Assembly (NCBI GenBank): GCA_964611035.1
Contig: CAZSWT010000011.1
Location: forward strand, 1 to 64,000
DNA length: 64,000 bases
Source of the DNA: B33-G16 sp964611035
Lineage (GTDB): Bacteria; Desulfobacterota; DSM-4660; Desulfatiglandales; B25-G16
Direction: 5' to 3'
Positions 36,526-45,224 of the stretch are shown one piece after another (position 1 is the first letter of the stretch; the number at the start of each line of letters is the position of its first letter). A program made the translations under genes and the position numbers. The notes under the pieces are model-generated. The model did not search any database. It was not told the DNA's origin and saw only the letters and a program-made list of their open reading frames with translations.

Positions 36526-38295
36526 ATGGCAGATCAGAAGACAGGAAAGATCAAAAGCATTGCTGGCCCACTCGTAATCGCCAAAGATATACGAGGTTGC
36601 GAGATGTATGAGGTTGTGAGGGTTGGCCAGGAAGGTCTCATGGGAGAGACGATAAAGCTCGTAGGGGATTTGGCGTATGTACAGGTTTATGAGGATACCA
36701 CCGGGCTCAAACCAGGAGAAGAGGTTGTGAGAACTGGCGCCCCTGTCTCAGTGGAGCTTGGTCCGGGAATTATTACAAATTTCTATGATGGGATACAACG
36801 GCCTCTGGTTGGAATTAAAGACCAGGCAGGGGATTATATAACGAGAGGGGTTAACATTCCCAGCCTGGATCCTGAAAAAAAATGGGACTTCAACCCACTG
36901 GTTAAAAAGGGTGACGAGCTTGTTGAAGGGGATTACGTTGGGGAGGTTCAGGAATCCAAGGTTATACTACACAAGGTAATGGTCCCACCAGGGATAAAAG
37001 GGAAGGTGGTGGAGATTAAAAGCGGGAGTTTTACCGTTAATGACATTATTGCTATTCTTGATGAGAATGGAAAAAAGCATGAATTAATGATGAAACAAAA
37101 GTGGCCGGTAAGGATAGGAAGGCCCTTAAAAGAAAAACTTGATCCCGAGGTACCATTGTTAACTGGCCAGAGGATTTATGATACCTTTTTTCCTATCGCC
37201 AAAGGTGGCACAGCAGCAATTCCCGGGGGCTTTGGAACCGGTAAAACGGTTAGTCAACATCAGCTGGCAAAATGGGCTGATTCCCAGGTTGTAGTGTATG
37301 TCGGCTGTGGAGAAAGAGGGAATGAAATGACAGAGGTGTTGGTGACCTTCCCAGAATTGGATGATCCAAACACCGGTGAGAAATTAATGGAAAGATCCAC
37401 CTTAATCGCCAATACCTCAAATATGCCAGTGGCAGCCAGAGAGGCATCTATCTATACAGGGGTTACAATTGCTGAGTATTATAGGGATATGGGATATGAT
37501 GTGGCCCTGATGGCTGACTCATCCTCACGATGGGCTGAGGCGCTGAGAGAGATTTCAGGAAGGCTGGAGGAGATGCCAGGCGAAGAGGGTTTTCCAGCCT
37601 ATCTGGGTACAAGGCTTGCTGATTTCTATGAAAGGGCAGGCAGGGTAGTGACATTGGGGAAGGAAAAGAGACTTGGATCGGTTTCAATTATTGGTGCTGT
37701 ATCTCCACCAGGAGGTGATTTCTCCGAACCGGTTTCGCAAAATACCTTGAGGGTAGTAAGTGCCTTCTGGGCATTAGACACAAACCTTGCAGACAGAAGA
37801 CATTTTCCTGCCATCAATTGGTTGACGAGTTATTCACTCTATCTGGACTTTGTAAAGGACTGGTATGATAAAAATGTAGGCAAGGAATTCCAAATTCTTA
37901 GGGGAAACATGATGGCTCTCCTTGAGAAAGAGTCCGAGTTGCAGGAGATTGTCCAGTTGGTTGGTCAGGATGCGTTACCAGAATCAGATAGAGCCTTCTT
38001 AGAGGTAGCAAGGATGATCAGAGAAGACTATCTTCAACAACATGCATACCACGAAATAGATTCGTATTGCTCTAAAGAGAAGCAGTTTCTCATGCTTAAG
38101 ATCATTATGAAATTCTACCAGGAGGTGAATAAGGCAATTGAGGCAGGTATTATGGCGAGCAGAATAGCTGCCGTAAAGGTTAAGGATGAGATAGCTCGAA
38201 TGAAGTACACGCCAAACCCGGATTTTCCACAGAGATATGAGGAGTTAATAAAGGCCATTGAAACTGAATTTGAATCTTTGAGGAATCAACAATGA
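36526..38295 (+). CDS. ntpA: V/A-type ATPase catalytic subunit A
   Basis: Catalytic ATP-hydrolysing or ATP-synthesising subunit. The P-loop GGFGTGKT is at 234-241, the A-subunit bulge domain precedes it, and DSSSRWAEALREISGRLEEMPGEEGFPAYLG-type sequence follows near 330. 589 residues is normal. GCGAGGAAA precedes the ATG. Confidence 0.97.
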   Translation: MADQKTGKIKSIAGPLVIAKDIRGCEMYEVVRVGQEGLMGETIKLVGDLAYVQVYEDTTGLKPGEEVVRTGAPVSVELGPGIITNFYDGIQRPLVGIKDQAGDYITRGVNIPSLDPEKKWDFNPLVKKGDELVEGDYVGEVQESKVILHKVMVPPGIKGKVVEIKSGSFTVNDIIAILDENGKKHELMMKQKWPVRIGRPLKEKLDPEVPLLTGQRIYDTFFPIAKGGTAAIPGGFGTGKTVSQHQLAKWADSQVVVYVGCGERGNEMTEVLVTFPELDDPNTGEKLMERSTLIANTSNMPVAAREASIYTGVTIAEYYRDMGYDVALMADSSSRWAEALREISGRLEEMPGEEGFPAYLGTRLADFYERAGRVVTLGKEKRLGSVSIIGAVSPPGGDFSEPVSQNTLRVVSAFWALDTNLADRRHFPAINWLTSYSLYLDFVKDWYDKNVGKEFQILRGNMMALLEKESELQEIVQLVGQDALPESDRAFLEVARMIREDYLQQHAYHEIDSYCSKEKQFLMLKIIMKFYQEVNKAIEAGIMASRIAAVKVKDEIARMKYTPNPDFPQRYEELIKAIETEFESLRNQQ

Positions 38296-39692
38296 AAGAG
38301 AAAATTAAGGATATAAAATCGAGGGAGTACAGGTCTGTTACACAGGTTGCAGGCCCCCTTATGATTGTCGAAGGTGTTGAAGAGGTGGCCTTTGGAGAGG
38401 TTGTGTATATCAAGACACCCGAGGGGGATAGTAGAATGGGTCAAGTCCTGGAGTCACAGGAGAATTTGGCCATCGTTCAGGTATTTGAAGGCACAAGAGG
38501 GCTTGATACAGATCAGACAAGGGTCAGGTTTTCCGGGGACATCATGAGGATAGCCCTGTCCAAGGAGATTCTTGGAAGGTCCTTTGACGGTTTGGGCAGA
38601 CCGATTGATGGTGGACCAGAGATCATTCCAGAGGCTCGATTGCCAATTACCGGTGCGGCCATAAACCCAACAGCGAGAGCATACCCGAATGAATTTATCC
38701 AAACCGGTATTTCCACCATTGATGGAATGAATACATTAGTGAGGGGACAAAAACTTCCGATATTTTCAGGTGCTGGATTACCCCATAATGCGCTTGCTGC
38801 ACAGATAGCAAGACAGGCTACCGTTTTGGGTTCAGAGGAACCATTCTCTGTAATCTTTGCTGCTATGGGGATAACCCATGAAGAGGCAAATTTTTTCATG
38901 AATAGCTTTGAATCCACTGGGGCATTGGAGAGGATAGTCTCTTTTATCAATTTGGCCGATGACCCGGCCATCGAGAGGATTATTACACCAAGAATGGCCC
39001 TTACCGCTGCGGAGTTTTTGGCCTTTAATTACGACACTCATGTGTTGGTTATTCTCACTGATATGACCAATTACTGTGAAGCCCTGAGGGAAATTTCATC
39101 AGCGCGAGAGGAGGTTCCTGGAAGAAGAGGCTATCCGGGTTATATGTATACCGATTTAGCAAGTCATTATGAGAGGGCAGGAAGAATCATAGGAAAGAAA
39201 GGCTCTATCACACAGATGCCAATACTCTCTATGCCAGATGATGATATAACGCATCCGGTACCTGACCTTACAGGGTATATAACCGAGGGACAATTTGTCC
39301 TCTCGCGCGAATTACACAGAAAAGGAATCTACCCTCCCGTAGATGTTCTCCCTAGCCTCTCGAGGCTCATGAATGAAGGGATTGGGGAAGGCAGGACACG
39401 GGCGGATCATTTAGGGGTGTCTGACCAATGTTATTCTGGCTATGCTGAAGGAAGGGACGTGAGGAGTCTCGTTGCAGTTGTAGGAGAGGAGGCATTGAGC
39501 GAAAGGGATCTCCTCAATTTAAAATTTGCAGATATTTTTGAAGAGAGGTTTGTCAAACAGGGAGTGGATGAAAATAGAACTATTGAGCAAACACTTAATT
39601 TAGGGTGGGAACTTCTCTCAACACTTCCAGAGGGGGAGCTGAAAAGAATAGACGAGAAATACGTGAAACAATATTATAAGAAAGGGTCTTAA
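38292..39692 (+). CDS. ntpB: V/A-type ATPase regulatory subunit B
   Basis: Non-catalytic nucleotide-binding-fold partner of A. The P-loop position is replaced by FSGAGLPHNALAAQIARQA, as expected of B subunits, and SLSRLMNEGIG is near residue 355. 466 residues. It overlaps A by ATGA. Confidence 0.96.
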   Translation: MKEKIKDIKSREYRSVTQVAGPLMIVEGVEEVAFGEVVYIKTPEGDSRMGQVLESQENLAIVQVFEGTRGLDTDQTRVRFSGDIMRIALSKEILGRSFDGLGRPIDGGPEIIPEARLPITGAAINPTARAYPNEFIQTGISTIDGMNTLVRGQKLPIFSGAGLPHNALAAQIARQATVLGSEEPFSVIFAAMGITHEEANFFMNSFESTGALERIVSFINLADDPAIERIITPRMALTAAEFLAFNYDTHVLVILTDMTNYCEALREISSAREEVPGRRGYPGYMYTDLASHYERAGRIIGKKGSITQMPILSMPDDDITHPVPDLTGYITEGQFVLSRELHRKGIYPPVDVLPSLSRLMNEGIGEGRTRADHLGVSDQCYSGYAEGRDVRSLVAVVGEEALSERDLLNLKFADIFEERFVKQGVDENRTIEQTLNLGWELLSTLPEGELKRIDEKYVKQYYKKGS

Positions 39693-39754
39693 AAGAGAAA
39701 AATTTTCAATCTTCAATCTTCAATTATCAATAACTAATAACAAGTAACAAGCAC

Positions 39755-40411
39755 ATGGCAGAGATTCTACAAAATGTTAAGCCCACAAGGATGGAATTAT
39801 TAAAGCTCAGAAGGAGGGTAAAGCTGGCTGATAAAGGGCACAGGCTTTTGAAGGAAAAGAGAGATGCATTGATTTCTGAGTTCATGGTAGTAATTAAGAA
39901 ATATAAGGACGCAAGAAACAGGGCAGAAGAAAACCTAAAGGTCGCTTTTTATAATCTTTTAATGGCTGAAGTTTTGTTAGGGTCGCGGGATTTAGAACAG
40001 ATTAGCGGGATAACGCTTAGAGATATAAACTTAGATTTTATGACTAAAAATATAATGGGTGTCTCAGTCCCCATTATGAGAGTCGATAATGTAATTCGGC
40101 GCGTAAATGAAAGAGGCTATGGTTTTTTAAGTACGAATGCGAAACTTGATGATGCCGCCAAAAATTTTGAGGAGTCAATTTTATCAATTGTGAAACTGGC
40201 CGAGGTAGAAGAATCTGTCAGGAGAATTGCCGAGGAGGTAGAAAAGACAAAAAGAAGGGTTAACGCATTAGAATATATTGTTATCCCCAGGCTAAAGGCA
40301 ACGATTAAGCATATAGAAATGAGAATGGAAGAAATAGAAAGAGAAAGCTTCTTAAGGTTAAAGAAGATCAAGGCCTCTCTCGAAGCAAGAAAAAAGGTAA
40401 CCAGGGTTTGA
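39755..40411 (+). CDS. ntpD: V/A-type ATPase subunit D
   Basis: Central rotor shaft: long N- and C-terminal helices forming an antiparallel coiled coil (about 1-75 and 140-215). PTRMELLKLRRRVKLADKG and NALEYIVIPRLKATIKHIE are family motifs. 218 residues. Last gene of the H-I-K-E-C-F-A-B-D operon, the gene order also found in Thermus and archaea. Confidence 0.94.
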   Translation: MAEILQNVKPTRMELLKLRRRVKLADKGHRLLKEKRDALISEFMVVIKKYKDARNRAEENLKVAFYNLLMAEVLLGSRDLEQISGITLRDINLDFMTKNIMGVSVPIMRVDNVIRRVNERGYGFLSTNAKLDDAAKNFEESILSIVKLAEVEESVRRIAEEVEKTKRRVNALEYIVIPRLKATIKHIEMRMEEIERESFLRLKKIKASLEARKKVTRV

Positions 40412-40586
40412 AAATCTTTCATTATCACCAACGATTCCTTAACGAAACAACTTTAGGCACTTAAACATCAACAAAATACTCAATAACTGGTAATAAAGAT
40501 ACAACAGACTACTGACAACCAACTACTGACGCTATATTGCACGCAATATGACTACTGGGCTAACGAAAAGAAAAAGACCATATGAA
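40412..40586. other. Gap after the ATPase operon
   Basis: Contains an ACTTTAGGCAC word (inverse of the repeat at 14280 and 34393), low-complexity CTACTGAC direct repeats, and a short perfect hairpin ATATTGC-AC-GCAATAT at about 40552. No clear terminator T tract. Confidence 0.35.
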
Positions 40587-40706
40587 ATGAATAAGAATAC
40601 CAAGGTTACGTTGTTTTACCTTTTTTTCATTGCCCAGATCTGTGCCTTGTTTGGTTTGGTCGTCGGAATCCTTTTTTTTATTTTACGATTTCTTGGAATT
40701 ATTTAA
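40587..40706 (+). CDS. Predicted 39-residue single-helix membrane peptide
   Basis: Hand-translated frame starting MNKNTKVTLFYLFFIAQ and ending RFLGII. A short basic N-terminal piece is followed by about 30 hydrophobic residues, which would make one inner-membrane helix. The start codon sits four bases after a minimal ATGAAATGA. No strong ribosome site is seen. I do not recognise it. The hydrophobic content and its position between two gene groups suggest a real small protein, but chance cannot be excluded. Confidence 0.4.
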   Translation: MNKNTKVTLFYLFFIAQICALFGLVVGILFFILRFLGII

Positions 40707-40762
40707 GAAATAACCTCTCCTGTTTCCTCAACCCTCCCTTTACATACCTATTTTCTTATCGC

Positions 40763-40790
40763 TTGACTTTTTTTACAAACAAGATATACT
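40763..40790 (+). promoter_or_regulatory. Putative sigma-70 promoter of the zapB-like/zapA/6S group
   Basis: TTGACT (40763-40768) and TATACT (40785-40790) are separated by 16 bases, 28 bases before the next start codon. Both boxes are close to consensus. Confidence 0.6.
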
Positions 40791-40818
40791 AAAAAGGTCA
40801 AAAAATTGATGAGTCTCT

Positions 40819-41052
40819 ATGGGATTAGACAAATTAAATCAATTTGGCCTATTGGAAGAGAAGATTGAATCGCTCATTTCACTGGTGGGCTCTCTTAATA
40901 AGGAAAAGGATAACTTAGAAAGGAATATACATGGCCAGGAGAAGAAGATTGGCTCGCTTACTAAGGAGATAGAAACGGTAGAGATTGATAGAGACGTAAT
41001 ACGAAAAAGAATAGCAACTCTTTTAGAAAAGATAAACGAATTTACTGTATAG
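40819..41052 (+). CDS. zapB: ZapB-like coiled-coil division protein
   Basis: A 77-residue protein that is nearly all coiled coil, with heptads from residue 5 to 72. Size, shape and its place immediately before zapA match the ZapB-like proteins that bridge Z-ring-bound ZapA. Sequence identity cannot be judged because coiled coils are low in information. Confidence 0.7.
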   Translation: MGLDKLNQFGLLEEKIESLISLVGSLNKEKDNLERNIHGQEKKIGSLTKEIETVEIDRDVIRKRIATLLEKINEFTV

Positions 41053-41070
41053 ACTTAATAGATATGTACT

Positions 41071-41352
41071 ATGGACGATAAGGTTACAATTAGAATAAAG
41101 GATACAGAGTATGCTATAAGAGGCTCTGATGATAGGGAACAGATATTGAAGGCGGCAGAGTACGTGGACAAAAAGCTGAGAGAGATAAATAAGTTTAAAA
41201 AGGAATTATCTGAAGACAAGAAGGCTATTTTAACTGCTCTTGATATAGCAGGAGATTATTTTCAGCTTATAAAAGAAAAGGAGGTTCTATTAGCCGAAAT
41301 CAATAATAGATCCAAAAGATTATTAGAACGTTTGGATTTAGCATTAAACTAA
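41071..41352 (+). CDS. zapA: Cell division protein ZapA
   Basis: A 93-residue FtsZ-bundling protein. The N-terminal VTIRIKDTEYAIRGSDDREQI segment, the AAEYVDKKLREI helix and the C-terminal coiled coil are the family pattern. 18 bases behind the zapB-like gene. Confidence 0.9.
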   Translation: MDDKVTIRIKDTEYAIRGSDDREQILKAAEYVDKKLREINKFKKELSEDKKAILTALDIAGDYFQLIKEKEVLLAEINNRSKRLLERLDLALN

Positions 41353-41353
41353 A

Positions 41354-41541
41354 TTATTCCCCTGCTATGTTCGTGATTGGCGGAAGATTTTTGAGCTAAC
41401 ACTAATGTAAAAGGGAATTCCCGCTTGCCCTTGTGTGTTTTTTTGATGGTAAAAAAGACCTAACGGGGTAACGGAATGCCCACCTGCGTGAGCTTAGGTT
41501 CAAAAAGAACTGCCGACACGGCATTGCAGCGGGGGAAAATA
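41354..41541 (+). ncRNA. ssrS: 6S RNA
   Basis: About 188 nucleotides directly after zapA, the location of ssrS in many proteobacteria. The 5' end TTATTCCCCTGC and the 3' end GCAGCGGGGGAAAATAA form the closing stem. The conserved TGTTCGT near the 5' side and TGCCCACCTGCG ... CTGCCGACACGGC near the 3' side match the family's central-bubble arms. The RNA mimics an open promoter and binds sigma-70 RNA polymerase. It is probably processed from the zapA transcript or has its own start. Confidence 0.88.
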
Positions 41542-41844
41542 AAAAGAGTGGATTGATAGATTTAGGGCTGAGGAATGAATTGTTGCTTAACTTTATAATA
41601 GAATAGATAAAGATATTATAATCGTTGGGAAAAATTGAGTGAAAATAAATTTGGATACACAAGAAATAAATCTTATATAGGATACTTGATTCGCAAATTT
41701 CTCTATTTTTTAAGAATACCATTTAGCGCTTTGTGTTAGTAAGTTTTGCCTAGCATCCATTATCTATCATTCCGCTAAACCTCTATCAACCCTCTCTTTT
41801 TGCCTAAAGAAAAATCTTAATAAATAAAAGGCGGTGATGAATAT
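41542..41844. other. Gap between 6S RNA and rny
   Basis: About 300 AT-rich bases. I see no gene, hairpin or convincing promoter; the rny promoter should be here. Confidence 0.3.
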
Positions 41845-43407
41845 ATGTTAGTTACCCCGTTAGTTATTGTTGCATTAATAGCAATTATAGCAGGTGCGCT
41901 TATAGGTATTGTTGTTCGTAAAAAGATGTTAGAGAATAAGCTCGATTCCGCAGAAGACTATTCGAGAAAGCTTATCCTTGAAGCCGGCAAACAAGCAGAA
42001 ACAATTAGAAAAGAGGCTCAGCTACAGGCAAAAGACAGGCTTTATCAGATGAAACTTGATTTTGAGAATGAAACAAAGTCAAGAACAAAGGAGCTACAGA
42101 GCCAGGAAAGAAGATTGTTCCAAAAAGAGGAAACCTTAGACAAGAGGATAGAACAGATCGAGCAAAGAGAGGGACTGATTGCCAAAGAAGAAGCAGCCTT
42201 AGGGAATAGGGACAATGCTTTGAAAAAGAAGGAGGGAGAATTCAACAAGCTGATTGAAGAAGAGAGGCAGAAATTAGAGAGGATTGCCGGTATTTCAGTA
42301 ACCGAGGCAAAAGAGATGCTCGTTTCTTCTATGGAATTAGAGGCACGCCATGAGGCTTCCAAGCTCATAAAAAAAATAGAGGCTGAGACAAGAGAAATCT
42401 CAAATAGAAAGGCACAGGAGATTTTGGCCTTGGCCATTAAAAGATATGCTGGTGATTATGTGGCTGAAAAGAGTGTCTCTGTGGTTAATTTACCAAATGA
42501 TGAGATGAAAGGAAGGATTATCGGGAGAGAAGGAAGGAACATTAGGGCCTTAGAGGCTGCTACCGGAATAGATCTTATAATTGATGATACACCTGAAGCC
42601 GTAGTCTTGTCAGGGTTTAATCCGATCAGGAGAGAGGTTGCTAAGGTGGCCCTGGAGAGGCTCATTGAAGATGGCAGAATTCACCCGGCAAGGATTGAGG
42701 AGATCGTAGAACGAGTGAGCGGAGAAATTGAGGCACACATTAAAGAGGCCGGAGAGCAAGCTACTTTTGATATCGGACTTCATGATATCCATCCAGAATT
42801 GATTAAATTAATCGGGCGCCTGAAATATAGATCAAGTTATGCTCAGAATGTGTTAGAGCATTCTATGGAGGTTGCCTTCCTGTGTGGTATAATGGCATCG
42901 GAGTTAAAGTTGGATGAGAAACAGGCCAGAAGAATCGGGCTTCTCCATGATATCGGAAAGGCAGTAGATCATGAGGTAGAAGGGGCGCATGCACTCATAG
43001 GGGCAGATTTGGCCAAGAAATACGGTGAATCTGAGCAAGTAGTTCATGCTATAGCTGCTCACCATGAGGATATTCAGGCCACATCTGTTATGGATGTCCT
43101 CCTTCAAGCAGCCGACACCTTATCTGGCGCTAGACCTGGCGCTCGAAGAGAGATGTACGAGACATATGTGAAGAGATTGGAGGATATGGAAGAGATAGCC
43201 ATGTCTTTTAAAGGTGTTAATAAGTCGTATGCAATTCAAGCGGGCAGAGAGATTAGGATAATAGTAGAGAGCGATAAGGTAGATGATTTTGAATCAACAA
43301 TGATATGCAGTGAGGTAGCCAAAAAAATAGAAAAAGGCCTTACCTATCCAGGACAGATTAAGGTGACAGTCATAAGAGAAACCAGGGCTGTTGAATACGC
43401 CAAGTAA
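41845..43407 (+). CDS. rny: Ribonuclease Y
   Basis: Membrane-anchored endoribonuclease that starts mRNA decay. An N-terminal membrane helix (about 5-25) is followed by a long coiled coil to about 200. A KH domain with GRIIGREGRNIRALE lies near 225 and an HD domain with LLHDIGKAVDHE near 370. Length 520 is typical. GGCGGTGATG precedes the ATG. Confidence 0.96.
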   Translation: MLVTPLVIVALIAIIAGALIGIVVRKKMLENKLDSAEDYSRKLILEAGKQAETIRKEAQLQAKDRLYQMKLDFENETKSRTKELQSQERRLFQKEETLDKRIEQIEQREGLIAKEEAALGNRDNALKKKEGEFNKLIEEERQKLERIAGISVTEAKEMLVSSMELEARHEASKLIKKIEAETREISNRKAQEILALAIKRYAGDYVAEKSVSVVNLPNDEMKGRIIGREGRNIRALEAATGIDLIIDDTPEAVVLSGFNPIRREVAKVALERLIEDGRIHPARIEEIVERVSGEIEAHIKEAGEQATFDIGLHDIHPELIKLIGRLKYRSSYAQNVLEHSMEVAFLCGIMASELKLDEKQARRIGLLHDIGKAVDHEVEGAHALIGADLAKKYGESEQVVHAIAAHHEDIQATSVMDVLLQAADTLSGARPGARREMYETYVKRLEDMEEIAMSFKGVNKSYAIQAGREIRIIVESDKVDDFESTMICSEVAKKIEKGLTYPGQIKVTVIRETRAVEYAK

Positions 43408-43626
43408 AATTTTAAAATGTTTAGCTCGCGTATTGTTAACGTTGAACAACCAAGATTGATGTAGTCTTGATATCTTTTTTGCTTATACTAAATAATATAT
43501 TACTAACCTCGTAATATCCTACCAGTTTTTTATAGGTTTGAAGTGATTGACCAGCCTAATTTAATATATCTGAATTTCTACAACTTAGTGAAATTAAAGA
43601 GTTTTTTAGTCTATTGAAACAATCTT

Positions 43627-43643
43627 CCCGCTGTTTCAGCGGG
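43627..43643 (+). terminator. Short perfect hairpin in the ftsE leader
   Basis: CCCGCTG-TTT-CAGCGGG, seven perfect pairs with a three-base loop, 36 bases before the ftsE start and followed 20 bases later by a run of T. It may attenuate or terminate transcripts entering ftsEX. Confidence 0.45.
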
Positions 43644-43679
43644 GATGAGAGAAGTACGTTAATTTCTATTTTTTTTAAA

Positions 43680-44330
43680 ATGATTAAACTATTTCAGGTG
43701 TATAAAAATTTTGGCTCAAAAAATCCAGCACTATTGGATATAAACCTGGCAGTAAAAAAAGGGGAGTTCGTTTTTATTACTGGGCCTAGTGGTGCAGGAA
43801 AGACTACATTGTTAAAAATAATTTTCTGTGCAGAGAGGCCAACAAGCGGGAATGCATTAGTCGATGGAAGGAATCTTAATAGGATCAAGGATCGGGACCT
43901 TTCATTGTTACGTCGAAGAATAGGGGTAGTCTTTCAGGATTTCAAGTTACTTCCAAGGCGTAATGTATTTGAAAATGTAGCCCTCACTCTGGAAATAATA
44001 GGGTTTCCTTTATCTATGATACGTAAAAAGGTTCATCAGACACTTAGGTATTTAAGCCTGACAAACAAAGAGGGTTACTATCCTCCTCAGCTTTCAGGTG
44101 GGGAACAGCAGAGAGTTGCTATTGCGAGGGCAATAGTCAATAATCCTTTGATCCTCTTGGCTGATGAACCAACTGGAAATCTTGACCCTGATTTAACCAT
44201 GGAGATAATGGCTCTTTTAAAAGAGATACATATTAGGGGCACAACAGTACTCGTGGCAACACATAGCAAGGAGTTGTTAAAGGACACGACCAGAAGAATA
44301 GTTACTCTCAATAAGGGTAGAATAGTATAA
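43680..44330 (+). CDS. ftsE: Cell division ATP-binding protein FtsE
   Basis: ABC ATPase that drives FtsX to activate periplasmic wall hydrolases at the septum. From the ATG at 43680 (216 residues) the Walker A GPSGAGKT is at 35-42, the signature LSGGEQQRVAIARAI near 135 and Walker B LLADEPTGNLDP near 160. I prefer this ATG because homologues begin close to the IKLFQVYKNF segment. ftsX starts immediately after the stop. Confidence 0.94.
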   Translation: MIKLFQVYKNFGSKNPALLDINLAVKKGEFVFITGPSGAGKTTLLKIIFCAERPTSGNALVDGRNLNRIKDRDLSLLRRRIGVVFQDFKLLPRRNVFENVALTLEIIGFPLSMIRKKVHQTLRYLSLTNKEGYYPPQLSGGEQQRVAIARAIVNNPLILLADEPTGNLDPDLTMEIMALLKEIHIRGTTVLVATHSKELLKDTTRRIVTLNKGRIV

Positions 44331-45224
44331 ATGAAGATTACACTATTTCATTATTTTATCAGGCAGGCTATGGCAAACATTCGTGAGAATCGATTAGTTC
44401 ACCTGATAGGTATAGGCACAATGTCCATAGCATTCCTTATCTTTTATGCCTTTATTCTTATTTTTGTAAACATAAATCATTGGACAGAGAAGCAGGGAAA
44501 AACGTTGACTATGTCTATTTATTTCAAAGAGGAGCCAGATGCTGCTGTAATTGAAAATATAAAAAAAGAATTATTTCTGTTCCCCGGGGTGACTGTCAAA
44601 CAGTTTGTTTCCAAGGATGATGCTATGAAGAGTCTTAGAAGAAAACTAGGGGAAAAGGCTGGGCTGCTTGATGGTTTAAAGCAGAATCCTTTGCCTGCTT
44701 CTCTTGAGATTACTCTTTCGAGAGATAAAGAGGGTGACAGCCTTCCGCATCGATTGAAAACAAGATTAGAGGAAATTACTGTAGTTGATGAGGTGCATTA
44801 CACCCAGGAATGGATAAAAAGATTTCAGGTTATCATGGAGGCAATAAAGATTGTAGGCATGATTTTTGGGGGACTACTTTTTTTAGCAGCCCTTTTTATC
44901 ATTACAAATACAATAAAATTGACTATCTATTCTCGAAGGGAAGAAATCGAAATACTCAAGCTTGTAGGTGCGACCAATCGTTTTGTGAAGATTCCTTTTA
45001 TGATTGAAGGATCAATTCAAGGCCTACTCGGCGGTGCAGTTGCCTTATTCATTCTCTTTTTAGCGTATATAATAGCCATAACCAGAATACACATTAGCAT
45101 TGGATTTGCCTCTCTTAATATTGTCTTTCTTTCCCCTCAAATTATTCTTTTCTTGTTACTTATGAGTGTTATTATTGGTTTTATAGCGAGCACAATATCT
45201 TTGGGTCGGTTTTTTAGACTATGA
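44331..45224 (+). CDS. ftsX: Cell division membrane protein FtsX
   Basis: Four-helix membrane partner of FtsE with a periplasmic loop (about 50-165) between helices 1 and 2 that binds the EnvC-type activator. TNTIKLTIYSRREEIEILKLVGATN after helix 2 is the family signature. 297 residues. Starts directly at the end of ftsE and overlaps the next gene by ATGA. Confidence 0.93.
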   Translation: MKITLFHYFIRQAMANIRENRLVHLIGIGTMSIAFLIFYAFILIFVNINHWTEKQGKTLTMSIYFKEEPDAAVIENIKKELFLFPGVTVKQFVSKDDAMKSLRRKLGEKAGLLDGLKQNPLPASLEITLSRDKEGDSLPHRLKTRLEEITVVDEVHYTQEWIKRFQVIMEAIKIVGMIFGGLLFLAALFIITNTIKLTIYSRREEIEILKLVGATNRFVKIPFMIEGSIQGLLGGAVALFILFLAYIIAITRIHISIGFASLNIVFLSPQIILFLLLMSVIIGFIASTISLGRFFRL

